A DNA stretch of 36,098 bases from Pseudomonadota bacterium. Lineage in GTDB: Bacteria; Desulfobacterota; Binatia; Binatales; Binataceae. The notes beneath the pieces were generated by a model. The model did no database searches. It was given only the letters and a program-made list of their open reading frames with translations, and was not told the DNA's origin. Where the stretch lies: the NCBI GenBank assembly GCA_021323675.1, contig JAJPKP010000010.1:1-36098 (forward strand), in the 5' to 3' direction. Below, piece after piece: positions 1 through 7,546 of the stretch. Position 1 is the first letter of the stretch. Each line of letters starts with the position of its first letter. The position numbers and the translations under genes are program-made.

Positions 1-5
1 AGGCG

Positions 6-1208
6 GTGCTGCTGGAGCGGGCGCGCGCGCTGCATCCGGAACTGACCATCGCCGACGATGCGCCGTCGCGCTTCCGCAAGGAGGGGGGCGGAGCGCCCGC
101 CCCTGCGGCCGCCGCGGCCGAGGCCAACGGCGCGCCGGCACCTGCCGCGGCTGCCGCCCCCGCACCCAAGCCCGCCGCTCCCGCCCCGGCTGCAAAGGCA
201 CCCGCGCCCGCCCCCGCCCCCGCTGCCGCATCCGCCGCCGCTGCCGCGCCGATTGCGATGATCAATCTGCCCAAGGATGTCGGCGCATTGCCGGGTCCAA
301 TTGGGGAAAAGCACTTCGACGGCGAGCTTGGCGAGGACTTCGAGGCCGTCCTTGCGATGGTCGATACCGCCCCGGTCAAGTCGGCTCCCGGACCGGTTCA
401 GGTCGGGCTGAGACTCCTCGAGCCGATTCTTGGAGCGATGCCGGATTCGACCAAGGTGATGCTGGAAGAGGCGGTAGGCTCGCCTTCGGGGTTCTCGCGC
501 GCACGCTCAACCGCTTTGAACGTGATTGTAAATCTGATCCTCTATCCCGCCATCCTCACCGCTTTTTCGGTCGTGGTGATGGGCGATTCATTGTTTTCAC
601 TCGCGACGCGCGGATGGATTTTCCTTGGCGTGCTGCTCGCTATCGGCGAAACGGTGTGGCGCCTGCGTGAAGGAATTCTGCAGGCGAAGCCCGCTTCGGA
701 GATGGTCTATCGCGCGGCGGCATACGGACTCGCGATTGCTCCTCTCGGTTCTCTCCTCGCACGAGGCGGCGCGATCGGAAGGAAGGTCGAACGCAAGGTT
801 GCGTTCGACGGATTCCAGACCGATTTGCACGACGAAAAGCTCGAACGCGATCGCCGCTACGGCACGGTCTATACGGTCAAGGAGTATGCGAACGCCTACC
901 TGGTGAGGCTGGAGATGCCGCGAAAGCTGCCTGCCTCTTCCTTGAAGCGGCTATGGAACCTGCCGGACGAGATGCCCGATTACGACTACAACATCGCGCT
1001 CAACGACAACGTGTTGACGATCAATGCAAGCGTGCGCGGCGAAGCGCTGCGACGGCTCTCGTACGTCTCCTCCGCTTTTCCGGCAGACTTCATGACTCGC
1101 ATCGAGTTCGGCAAATCGACCGCCGCCTTCAGGCATCGCCTGCGCGACAAGGTCATCGAAATCGTCGTGCTGAAGGGCGAACCGAGCGAGATGAAGAGCG
1201 CCGCATGA
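6..1208 (+). CDS. Membrane protein with C-terminal Hsp20-like domain (5' end probably cut off)
   Basis: The reading frame is open to the left edge, so the GTG at 6 is only the first visible start and the protein probably begins outside the window. In the visible 400 residues there is a low-complexity Ala/Pro linker at about 29-82. Hydrophobic segments follow at about 171-193 and 203-217, with a weaker one near 237-251. The C-terminal part (about 286-391) alternates beta-strand-like stretches, including 'VRLEMPRKLP', 'NVLTINASV' and 'KVIEIVVLK', in the pattern of an Hsp20/alpha-crystallin fold. This family assignment is by pattern only. Such domains normally bind unfolded proteins, and a tethered one could act at the membrane surface, but that is inference. 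The next gene, rimI, starts 66 bases downstream. Confidence 0.6.
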   Translation: MLLERARALHPELTIADDAPSRFRKEGGGAPAPAAAAAEANGAPAPAAAAAPAPKPAAPAPAAKAPAPAPAPAAASAAAAAPIAMINLPKDVGALPGPIGEKHFDGELGEDFEAVLAMVDTAPVKSAPGPVQVGLRLLEPILGAMPDSTKVMLEEAVGSPSGFSRARSTALNVIVNLILYPAILTAFSVVVMGDSLFSLATRGWIFLGVLLAIGETVWRLREGILQAKPASEMVYRAAAYGLAIAPLGSLLARGGAIGRKVERKVAFDGFQTDLHDEKLERDRRYGTVYTVKEYANAYLVRLEMPRKLPASSLKRLWNLPDEMPDYDYNIALNDNVLTINASVRGEALRRLSYVSSAFPADFMTRIEFGKSTAAFRHRLRDKVIEIVVLKGEPSEMKSAA

Positions 1209-1227
1209 GGTAATATTTCCTCGAGAA

Positions 1228-1254
1228 GCGCCGAACGGCTGAGTGCTTCGGCGC
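1228..1254 (+). promoter_or_regulatory. Hairpin just upstream of rimI
   Basis: GCGCCGAA (1228-1235) and TTCGGCGC (1247-1254) form a perfect 8-bp stem with an 11-base loop in the gap between the Hsp20-like gene and rimI. No T-run follows, so it is not a standard intrinsic terminator. It ends 20 bases before the rimI ATG and could affect mRNA stability or translation. Confidence 0.35.
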
Positions 1255-1274
1255 GATGTGAGTTGGTGCCGTCG

Positions 1275-1718
1275 ATGGCGATCCATATTCGGGACGCCAC
1301 TGATCGCGATCTCCCCAGAATCGTCGAGATCGAGCAGCTAGCGTTCCCCACCCCGTGGAGCCTGGGAGCATTCCGCCGCGAACTCACGCTCCCGTTTTCG
1401 CGCCTGACCGTCGCGGTTGCCGAAAAGGACCCTCTGCCTGAAGGATTCCTGTGCCGATGGCTCGTGGCCGATGAATGCCACGTGCTGAATGTTGCGGTAC
1501 ATCCCGATTATCGCCGGTTTGGGGTCGGAGCGAGGTTGCTCGGTGCGACAATCTCGGAGGCCCGCGAAAAGGGCGCTGACCTGGTGACTCTGGAGGTTAG
1601 GCGCTCGAACCTGGCTGCGCGGGGACTTTATCGCAAGTTTGACTTTGAGGAACGGCGTTTGAGACGGCACTACTACGGGCCCGGAGAAGACGCGATTGTG
1701 ATGGAACTTAGGCTTTAG
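1275..1718 (+). CDS. rimI: Ribosomal protein S18-alanine N-acetyltransferase (RimI-like GNAT)
   Basis: A 147-residue single-domain GNAT, the usual RimI length. The acetyl-CoA-binding segment is at about 73-90 ('NVAVHPDYRRFGVGARLL'). It is followed by 'LEVRRSNLAARGLYRKFDF' at 106-124 and a RimI-typical 'YYGPGEDA' near 133-140, where the Tyr is expected to act as the acid in catalysis. RimI acetylates the N-terminal Ala of ribosomal protein S18, and homologues can act on other proteins. I chose the ATG at 1275 because homology begins there; TTG 1263 and GTG 1266 are in frame and no start has a good ribosome-binding site. The tsaD gene, often a neighbour of rimI, lies about 14 kb away here. Confidence 0.85.
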   Translation: MAIHIRDATDRDLPRIVEIEQLAFPTPWSLGAFRRELTLPFSRLTVAVAEKDPLPEGFLCRWLVADECHVLNVAVHPDYRRFGVGARLLGATISEAREKGADLVTLEVRRSNLAARGLYRKFDFEERRLRRHYYGPGEDAIVMELRL

Positions 1719-1792
1719 GCAGCTAACTGCATCATACAACTTCAACTGTCGTTCTATTTTCAAGAAATCGCCGGTTTTCTGGCAATTCGCTG

Positions 1793-1821
1793 TTACAAAT
1801 TTCATGAGAGTGTGTCATAAT
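1793..1821 (+). promoter_or_regulatory. Sigma70-type promoter for carD
   Basis: TTACAA (1793-1798) and CATAAT (1816-1821) are separated by exactly 17 bases in an AT-rich patch of an otherwise GC-rich region. The start of transcription would fall near 1828, giving carD a leader of about 90 bases. Confidence 0.6.
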
Positions 1822-1839
1822 GATGTTGCATTCCAGGCA

Positions 1840-1876
1840 TCATCAGAAGGGTGATGAACCGCAGGTCATCAACCTG
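1840..1876 (+). promoter_or_regulatory. Two small hairpins in the carD 5' leader
   Basis: TCATCA (1840-1845) pairs with TGATGA (1852-1857). CAGGT (1862-1866) pairs with ACCTG (1872-1876) around the loop CATCA. They sit between the predicted promoter and the carD GTG start. No known riboswitch class is recognisable. The stems are short, so their significance is uncertain. Confidence 0.3.
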
Positions 1877-1917
1877 ACTGAAATCGAACGCCTGTCGATA
1901 GTGCCTCAGTATCCAGC

Positions 1918-2421
1918 GTGAAAGACTCTCATCTGTCGTTCAAAAAAGGCGAGAAGGTAGTTTATCCAGCGCATGGTGTCGCCGTTATCGACGACATCCA
2001 GATGCGTGTCATCTCCGGAACCGAGCGCAAATTTTACATGCTGCGAATCCTCGGCGCTGAAAAGATGACCATCATGATTCCTACCGAGAACGTGGAGCAG
2101 GTGGGTTTGCGGCGCGTGATCGGAAAGGACATGGTCGATAAAATTTATCGAATTTTGCGCCAGCGCAAGGTCGAGGTGGACACGCAGACGTGGAACCGGC
2201 GCTACCGTGAATATACGGAGAAGATCAAGACCGGTTCTCCGCTCGAAATCGCCAAGGTGCTGCGCGATTTGCTGGTGCTGAAGGGTGACAAGGAACTCTC
2301 CTTCGGCGAGCGCAAGATGCTCGACACGGCGCGCTCGCTGCTCGTCAAGGAACTCTCGATCGCCAAGGCTCATCCGGAAGAGAAAATCATGGAAGAGCTG
2401 AAGACGATCTTCGCCAACTGA
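1918..2421 (+). CDS. carD: CarD family transcriptional regulator
   Basis: A 167-residue protein. The N-terminal RNA-polymerase-interaction (Tudor-like) domain is at about 5-65 and starts with the characteristic 'KKGEKVVYPAHGVAVI'. A helical DNA-contacting C-terminal domain follows (about 75-165). CarD proteins bind the RNA polymerase beta subunit and stabilise the open complex at many promoters, including rRNA promoters. The GTG at 1918 is the only possible start: an in-frame TGA lies at 1879 with no other start codon between, and the Shine-Dalgarno is poor. The gene is a single transcription unit with its own promoter, a leader of about 90 bases and a strong terminator. CarD is typical of deltaproteobacteria, actinobacteria and related groups. 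Confidence 0.93.
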   Translation: MKDSHLSFKKGEKVVYPAHGVAVIDDIQMRVISGTERKFYMLRILGAEKMTIMIPTENVEQVGLRRVIGKDMVDKIYRILRQRKVEVDTQTWNRRYREYTEKIKTGSPLEIAKVLRDLLVLKGDKELSFGERKMLDTARSLLVKELSIAKAHPEEKIMEELKTIFAN

Positions 2422-2453
2422 CGCGACAGGAACTTCTCATCGCATCGAACCCC

Positions 2454-2486
2454 AAAGGGGTCGGCGGCCGCCGACCCCTTTTTGTT
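2454..2486 (+). terminator. Intrinsic terminator after carD
   Basis: A perfect palindrome, AAAGGGGTCGGCGG (2454-2467) followed by its reverse complement (2468-2481), runs directly into a T-rich stretch (TTTTTGTTT). It lies about 33 bases after the carD stop codon. This is the strongest terminator in the window. Confidence 0.9.
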
Positions 2487-2518
2487 TCTTGCGGCGGGCC
2501 GCGCTAAGAAAGGGGGCC

Positions 2519-3847
2519 ATGATGAAACAAGCGGGGCGATGGGTTTCGATTCCGGTAGCCGTGGTTACGATGGCGCTCGCCGGCACGCTGGCGGCGGCAA
2601 CCGGCACGGCCGACCTTCGATGCAACGATCTGCTGGCCGCGTTGCGCGACGGCAAATATGGACAGGCGACTTCCCATTTCAGCGACCGGATGAAAGCGGC
2701 GTTGGGTCCCGACAAGCTGGCCGATGTATGGCAGCAAGAGACCTCGATTCACGGCAAGCTCATCGATTGGAAAATCGTGCAGAATCAAACCTTCGGCCGG
2801 AACGAGGTTGTAATCGCAACACTGAACTTTGAACGTCCGTCAGGATTGGCAGCGCAGGTGAGCGTAGACGGCGAAACCGGAGAAATTTCGGGGTTGTATT
2901 TCATCAAGGCCCCCGCTCCGGCGGAAACGGCTCCCGCCCCGGCGCCATCGTACATTGATTCCGGGAAATTCCAGTCAGAAGACGTGCATGTCGGCGCTCC
3001 GCCCTTTGAACTGCCGGGCATCCTGACCGTGCCCACCGGCAATGGGCCGTGGCCCGCGGTAGTTATGCTTGGCGGTTCGGGACCCAACGACAAAGACGAA
3101 AGCATCGGCCCGAATCATCCGCTCAAGGACATCGCGGAAGGCCTGAGCTCTCACGGTATCGTCGTGCTGCGCTACGACAAACGCACCCGCGCGTACGGCA
3201 AGAAGATGGACCCGCGGCACACCACCGTTAAGGAAGAGTACCTTGACGATGCGATCGCAGCGGTAAATTTCCTGCGCTCGCGCAAAGAGGTCGCCAGGGA
3301 TCGCATTTTCATCGCCGGGCACAGCCTCGGCGCTACGATCGCGCCCGAGGCTGCGCTTCGGGCGGCCCCGATCCAGGGACTGATCCTGCTTGCGCCGACC
3401 GGACGCAAGTTTGGACAGACTGTCGTCCAGCAGATGCGCTTTCTGGAAGAGGGATCTCATCAGCAGCTCGACGAGATCGAGCGCAAGGCGAACGAGCTGG
3501 ACAATCATCTGATGCCGCCGACCGAGAATTTCATGGGAGCACCCGCCTCTTACTTCTATGACCTTGACGCGCGCGACGAAGTCGCGATGGCGCGCCAGCT
3601 CGGAATCCCGATCCTCATTCTTCACGGCGGGCGCGACTACCAGGTGATCGACCAGGACATCGAGCACTGGCAGCAAGGGCTGAAAGGCGCCGCGCACGTG
3701 CGCGTGGAAACCTTCCCCGATTTGAATCATCTGTTTATCGCCGGGACCGGAAAGCCGAACAAGGAGGAATACCTGAAGGCGGGTCACGTCGATGCGAAAG
3801 TGATCGATGCGATGACGGCGTTTATCCAGAATCCTCTCTCCAATTGA
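2519..3847 (+). CDS. Secreted alpha/beta hydrolase with N-terminal DUF3887-like domain
   Basis: About 442 residues from the ATG at 2519. An adjacent ATG at 2522 is equally likely, since AGGGGG lies at 2511-2516. A signal peptide covers about residues 1-30. A small alpha+beta domain resembling DUF3887 spans about 32-130, followed by a Pro/Ala linker. An alpha/beta-hydrolase domain (about 155-440) comes next, with nucleophile elbow GHSLG (Ser about 269), acid Asp in 'GGRDYQ' (about 373) and His in 'DLNHLF' (about 404). The catalytic triad is complete. The 'VMLGGSGPNDKD' segment is typical of the acyl-peptide-hydrolase/dienelactone-like branch. Expected to be a periplasmic esterase or peptidase; the substrate cannot be told. 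It follows the carD terminator and ends 6 bases before ispD. Confidence 0.85.
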   Translation: MMKQAGRWVSIPVAVVTMALAGTLAAATGTADLRCNDLLAALRDGKYGQATSHFSDRMKAALGPDKLADVWQQETSIHGKLIDWKIVQNQTFGRNEVVIATLNFERPSGLAAQVSVDGETGEISGLYFIKAPAPAETAPAPAPSYIDSGKFQSEDVHVGAPPFELPGILTVPTGNGPWPAVVMLGGSGPNDKDESIGPNHPLKDIAEGLSSHGIVVLRYDKRTRAYGKKMDPRHTTVKEEYLDDAIAAVNFLRSRKEVARDRIFIAGHSLGATIAPEAALRAAPIQGLILLAPTGRKFGQTVVQQMRFLEEGSHQQLDEIERKANELDNHLMPPTENFMGAPASYFYDLDARDEVAMARQLGIPILILHGGRDYQVIDQDIEHWQQGLKGAAHVRVETFPDLNHLFIAGTGKPNKEEYLKAGHVDAKVIDAMTAFIQNPLSN

Positions 3848-3853
3848 GCCGCG

Positions 3854-4549
3854 ATGATGAAGACATCCGCGATTATCGTGGCGGCCGGAAGCGGAAGCCG
3901 GCTCGGCCGCGGCGAACCCAAGGCATTCGTGCCGCTGGCGGGAAAAGCTCTGCTCTCCTATTCCCTCGCGACGATCGCGCACATCAGCGCCGTCAACGAA
4001 GTCGTCATCGCGGTTCCAGCCGGCATGGAGGCGGCCGCGCGGCGCGAAGCTTCGAACCTGGCGGTTCCGGTGAAGATCACCGCCGGCGGCGCCGAGCGGC
4101 AGGATTCCGTCAGGATGGCGCTCGCGATCACATCCGCGTTGAGTGAAATGGTTGTCGTTCACGATGCGGCCCGTCCGCTCGCAACGCTCGAGCTGTTCGA
4201 GGCCTGCCTCGCCGCGGCTGAGCGCGCCGGCGGAGCCATCGCGGCAACTCCGGTCGCGGACACGCTCAAGCGCGTCGGCGACGATCGCGCGATCGTCGCG
4301 ACGGTGCCGCGCGCGGGACTGTGGCAGGCGCAGACGCCGCAGGCTTTTCTCAGGACTCTGCTGCTGGCCGCGCACGATCGCGCGCAGCGCGAGGGCATAA
4401 GAGCGACCGACGATGCCGACCTGGTGGAACGCGCCGGAGGCAAAGTCGAGGTGGTGGAGTGCGCGACCCCCAACTTCAAGATCACGACCGCCTCGGACCT
4501 GGCGCTCGCCGAGGCCCTCCTCTTCGGCACTTCCGCCGCAAGACGTTAG
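3854..4549 (+). CDS. ispD: 2-C-methyl-D-erythritol 4-phosphate cytidylyltransferase
   Basis: 231 residues, the usual length. IspD transfers CMP from CTP to methylerythritol phosphate in the non-mevalonate isoprenoid pathway, in the cytosol. The CTP-binding loop AAGSGSR is at 10-16 with Lys23. Further family motifs are 'ERQDSV' (81-86), 'VHDAARP' (102-108), 'TDDADLVE' (185-192) and 'NFKITTASDL' (207-216). ATG codons at 3854 and 3857 are both possible. Only 6 bases separate it from the hydrolase gene, so they are probably co-transcribed. The usual partner ispF is not downstream and is not elsewhere in the window; the next gene, larE, is convergent. Confidence 0.93.
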   Translation: MMKTSAIIVAAGSGSRLGRGEPKAFVPLAGKALLSYSLATIAHISAVNEVVIAVPAGMEAAARREASNLAVPVKITAGGAERQDSVRMALAITSALSEMVVVHDAARPLATLELFEACLAAAERAGGAIAATPVADTLKRVGDDRAIVATVPRAGLWQAQTPQAFLRTLLLAAHDRAQREGIRATDDADLVERAGGKVEVVECATPNFKITTASDLALAEALLFGTSAARR

Positions 4550-4575
4550 GCGAGATCTCGTGCGGCTGGTTTTTT
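4535..4575 (+). terminator. Possible intrinsic terminator after ispD
   Basis: GCCGCA (4535-4540) can pair with TGCGGC (4561-4566), with the palindrome CGAGATCTCG (4551-4560) in the loop. A run of six T follows at 4570-4575. The 5' arm lies in the last codons of ispD. It sits between convergent ispD and larE. Confidence 0.4.
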
Positions 4576-4593
4576 CGGCGTGGCCGCGGTCTT

Positions 4594-5460
4594 TCAGTCG
4601 GGCCGGAGAGCGGAAGCGGAGTTGACGATACCCTCGTTCAGCGAACCGGAGCGGAATCCCTTGAGATCGATCGTCACGAAGCGGAAGCCGATTTTCTTGA
4701 GCTCGCGATCGACGATGTCCCGAATCTCGGGTTCGAGGATCCGCGCTATCTGGCTGCTTTCGACTTCTATTCTGGCAACCTCGCCGTGATAGCGCACGCG
4801 AGCGACGCGAAAGCCGAGCGCATGCAGAATCTTCTCGCCGTCTTCGACCCGCCGCAGGCCCTCGGGCGTGATCGTGGTGCCATAGGGAAACCGCGACGAC
4901 AGGCATGGTGACGCCGGGCGGTCCCACGTCTCGAGCCCCATCGACCGCGAAATCTCCCTGATTTCCGCTTTGGCCAGTTCGGCCTCAACCAGGGGATGGC
5001 GGACGCGGCGTTCGGAGGCAGCCTTCATGCCGGGACGGTAATCATGCAGATCGTCGAGGTTGAGCCCGTCAACGATCTCGCTGATGCCTAGTTCGGCCGC
5101 CTTGGCTTCGCAGATCTCGAAGAGATTGGTCTTGCAAAGGTAGCAGCGGTTGATCGGATTAGCCGCATAGCCGGGAATCTCAAGCTCGTTGGAGCTGATG
5201 ATCAGGTGGCGCGCCCCGATCGTGGCCGCCATCCTGGTCGCGGTATCGCGATCGTGCTCGGGCATCGTCGGCGACGTCGTCGTGAGCGCGAGCACTCGGT
5301 CGCCGATGGTGTCGTGGGCAACCTTGAGCACAAAGGTTGAATCGACGCCGCCGGAAAACGCGACGATGACCGATTTCATCGGCGCGAAAATCGCGCGAAG
5401 CCGATCGAGTTTCAATCCGAGTTGTTCGTTCATCGCGGTCAACGATTCAGCCGTTTTCAA
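4594..5460 (-). CDS. larE: LarE-type ATP-dependent sulfur transferase (PP-loop family)
   Basis: 288 residues. The PP-loop SGGVDS (36-41) binds ATP. Family hallmarks include 'NRCYLCK' (Cys106, Cys109) and '[14 protein letters not shown]' with Cys186. LarE activates a carboxylate by adenylation and inserts sulfur during synthesis of the nickel-pincer nucleotide cofactor of lactate racemase. Some LarE enzymes sacrifice a cysteine for this, while others use three cysteines to hold a [4Fe-4S] cluster. The CxxC plus distal Cys seen here suggests the second type, but I infer this. Translation probably starts at TTG 5460, which overlaps the cysK stop codon (TTGA) and has GAAGG just upstream; ATG 5433 is an alternative without such a site. 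No larA, larB or larC is in the window, so the true acceptor is unknown. Confidence 0.82.
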   Translation of the reverse strand: MKTAESLTAMNEQLGLKLDRLRAIFAPMKSVIVAFSGGVDSTFVLKVAHDTIGDRVLALTTTSPTMPEHDRDTATRMAATIGARHLIISSNELEIPGYAANPINRCYLCKTNLFEICEAKAAELGISEIVDGLNLDDLHDYRPGMKAASERRVRHPLVEAELAKAEIREISRSMGLETWDRPASPCLSSRFPYGTTITPEGLRRVEDGEKILHALGFRVARVRYHGEVARIEVESSQIARILEPEIRDIVDRELKKIGFRFVTIDLKGFRSGSLNEGIVNSASALRPD

Positions 5461-6392
5461 ATGCCTTCAGCCTGGAACAGATCTGTCGTCAGATATCTTT
5501 CACCGGTATCGCAGAATACCACGGCAACGACTTTGCCTTTGCCGAGGCGGCGGGCGACCTGGACCGCCGCATAGCAATTGGCGCCCGAAGAAATGCCGAC
5601 CAGCAATCCCTCCTCGCGCGCAAGCCGGCGCGAATACGCGGCGGCATCTTCGTCGCTGACCGTGATTATCTCGTCATACGAGCGCGTGTCGAGGTTCTTG
5701 GGCACGAAGCCCGCGCCTATCCCCTGAATTTTGTGAAAGCCGGGCTCGCCTCCCGACAGCACCGGAGAATTTGCCGGTTCAACGGCGACCACCTGCACCT
5801 TGGTTTTGGAATGCTCGTGCAAATAGCGTCCGGCTCCCGAGATTGTGCCACCCGTGCCGACGCCCGCCACAAAGGCGTCAATCCGCGCAAGCTGCTCCAT
5901 CAGCTCGGGCCCCGTCGTGCGATAGTGGATCTCGGGATTTGCGGGATTGCTGAACTGCTGGGGCATAAAGTAACGCGGATTTTCGCGGCAGAGTTCCTCC
6001 GCCTTCGCGATCGCCCCATGCATCCCGCGCGTGTCGGGCGTCAGCACCAGTTTGGCGCCGTACGCCACCAGCAATGAACGGCGCTCCTCGCTCATCGTGT
6101 CAGGCATCGTGAGGATTAGGTTGTAACCTTTGACCGCGGCTACCAGCGCGAGACCAATTCCGGTATTGCCGGAGGTTGGCTCCACGATGGTGTCGCCGGG
6201 CTTGATGCGCCCGACCTTCTCGGCCGCCTCGATCATCGAAAGGCAGATGCGATCCTTGACGCTGCCGCCGGGGTTATAGTTTTCGAGCTTGGCCCATACT
6301 TCGGCGTCATCCTTTCCGGGGATGCGGTTGAGCCGCACAACCGGCGTGTGCCCGATGAGGTCAAGTGGCGAATGCGCGACGCTGATTGGCAT
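5457..6392 (-). CDS. cysK: Cysteine synthase (O-acetylserine sulfhydrylase)
   Basis: 311 residues, the usual CysK length. A PLP enzyme of fold type II that makes L-cysteine from O-acetylserine and sulfide in the cytosol. The PLP lysine is Lys46 in 'NPGGSVKDR'. The substrate loop '[10 protein letters not shown]' is at about 72-81, the phosphate-binding '[10 protein letters not shown]' near 176-185, and the C-terminal '[11 protein letters not shown]' is also typical. It is the first gene of a two-gene unit with larE, overlapping it by 4 bases. No Shine-Dalgarno is visible. A TAGAAT box ends 7 bases before the ATG, raising the possibility of a leaderless message. Confidence 0.95.
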   Translation of the reverse strand: MPISVAHSPLDLIGHTPVVRLNRIPGKDDAEVWAKLENYNPGGSVKDRICLSMIEAAEKVGRIKPGDTIVEPTSGNTGIGLALVAAVKGYNLILTMPDTMSEERRSLLVAYGAKLVLTPDTRGMHGAIAKAEELCRENPRYFMPQQFSNPANPEIHYRTTGPELMEQLARIDAFVAGVGTGGTISGAGRYLHEHSKTKVQVVAVEPANSPVLSGGEPGFHKIQGIGAGFVPKNLDTRSYDEIITVSDEDAAAYSRRLAREEGLLVGISSGANCYAAVQVARRLGKGKVVAVVFCDTGERYLTTDLFQAEGI

Positions 6393-6398
6393 GAGCCA

Positions 6399-6404
6399 AT
6401 TCTA
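6399..6404 (-). promoter_or_regulatory. Candidate -10 box for cysK, very close to the start codon
   Basis: Read on the minus strand, TAGAAT (6404 to 6399) is followed by six bases and then the cysK ATG (6392). Transcription would start at or next to the A of the ATG. No clear -35 box is visible. Confidence 0.35.
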
Positions 6405-6495
6405 GCCGTAATTCGCCGCCGTTTGCGACCAGCCGAAGATCGGTGCGACGCCCCGATTTTTGCCGAATTCCCGCATTAGGATAGAAATTCTTCCT

Positions 6496-7392
6496 ATGCG
6501 TGTGCTCGTTATTTTTCCGGGCGCGTTGGGCGACCTGGTATGCCTCGGACCCGCCATCCGCGCGATCGGACGCTCGCACCTCGCGGTGGAATTGATGGCG
6601 CGCGCGGAGCTGGCGAGATTCGCGTGCGGGCGGATGGGAGTTTCGGCCGGGCATTCGATCGATCGGCGCGAGGTCAGCATGCTCTTTCGCGGCAGTGAAG
6701 TTCCGGACGATCGCGCGCGATCATTCTTTGGGCAGTTCGAGCGCATCTACTCGTTCTTTGCTTCCGACGATCCAGAGTTCCGCCACTCGCTCAAATTCGC
6801 GTGCGGCGCGGAGATATCGTTTCATCCCTTCCGTCCGCCCGGCACCGGTCACGTAGCGCGCCTCTATCTCGAATCGATCGGCTGTGGCGGCGAGCCGCTT
6901 GAATCTCGAATCGATCCGACCGGGCACGACCTCGATGCCGCGGCGAGGGTTTTGCGCGAACTCGGGATGGTGCCGCGCAAGTTTGTGATTGTTTTTCCAG
7001 GGAGCGGAAGCGCGGCAAAAAACTGGCCGCAGGACCGCTTTCTCAACCTTTCGGCAAAGATCTCCTCGAGTTTGAGGCCGCTGGTCGTTCTGGGACCGGC
7101 TGAAATTGAGATCGCCGAAACATTCCTGAAACACGGAGTCGCCACGATTACGAACCTCGAACTTGGAACCGTAGCCGCCCTCGCGCATCTTGCCGCTGGA
7201 TTCATCGGCAATGACTCGGGTGTTTCGCATCTGGCGGCCGCGTCCGGGGCGCCGGGGGTCGTGATTTTCGGGCCGACGGACCCGGATCGATGGGCTCCGC
7301 TGGGCGATGTCGCCGTCGTGCGGCGGCGGCCGCTGGCGGCGCTAGGGGTCGACGAAACCCTGAACATCCTGCATTCCCGCCTCGTCTCTTGA
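6496..7392 (+). CDS. Glycosyltransferase family 9 (ADP-heptose:LPS heptosyltransferase-like)
   Basis: 298 residues from the ATG at 6496, where the conserved 'MRVLVIFPGALGDLVCLGPAI' N-terminal strand and loop begin. The C-terminal half carries the family signature 'FPGSGSAAKNWPQDRF' and the nucleotide-sugar segment 'GNDSGVSHLAAASGAP' followed by 'FGPTDPDRWAP'. Family members transfer heptose to the lipopolysaccharide inner core at the cytoplasmic face of the inner membrane, and this supports a Gram-negative host. It is divergent from cysK (103-base gap) and not next to other LPS genes, so the exact donor and acceptor cannot be assigned. Confidence 0.85.
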   Translation: MRVLVIFPGALGDLVCLGPAIRAIGRSHLAVELMARAELARFACGRMGVSAGHSIDRREVSMLFRGSEVPDDRARSFFGQFERIYSFFASDDPEFRHSLKFACGAEISFHPFRPPGTGHVARLYLESIGCGGEPLESRIDPTGHDLDAAARVLRELGMVPRKFVIVFPGSGSAAKNWPQDRFLNLSAKISSSLRPLVVLGPAEIEIAETFLKHGVATITNLELGTVAALAHLAAGFIGNDSGVSHLAAASGAPGVVIFGPTDPDRWAPLGDVAVVRRRPLAALGVDETLNILHSRLVS

Positions 7393-7469
7393 TACGATTA
7401 TTCACGACGCCAGGGAGGCATCGGGAGAGCGTCAGGCGGCCGATGTCTTTTGCGGCAGGGATGGTTACA

Positions 7470-7498
7470 TTGACTGTAAAAAAGGCGGGGCGTAGCTT
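7470..7498 (+). promoter_or_regulatory. Candidate sigma70 promoter for htpX
   Basis: TTGACT (7470-7475) and TAGCTT (7493-7498) are 17 bases apart in the 154-base gap before htpX. The -35 box is close to consensus and the -10 box is weak. It would drive the envelope cluster starting at htpX. Confidence 0.4.
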
Positions 7499-7546
7499 CG
7501 AAAGACGCGTTCTTCGGTGCATTTCGCCCACGGTATCTGAAAAATC

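Noticed and set aside
58..261. Arg/Pro-rich short frame in the Ala/Pro linker region
   Set aside because: An out-of-frame shadow of the linker repeats in the Hsp20-like gene.
2975..4927. 650-codon open frame on the minus strand
   Set aside because: It lies antisense to the hydrolase gene and ispD, is very rich in Arg, Gly and Asp, and has no recognisable domain. Typical of codon bias in GC-rich DNA.
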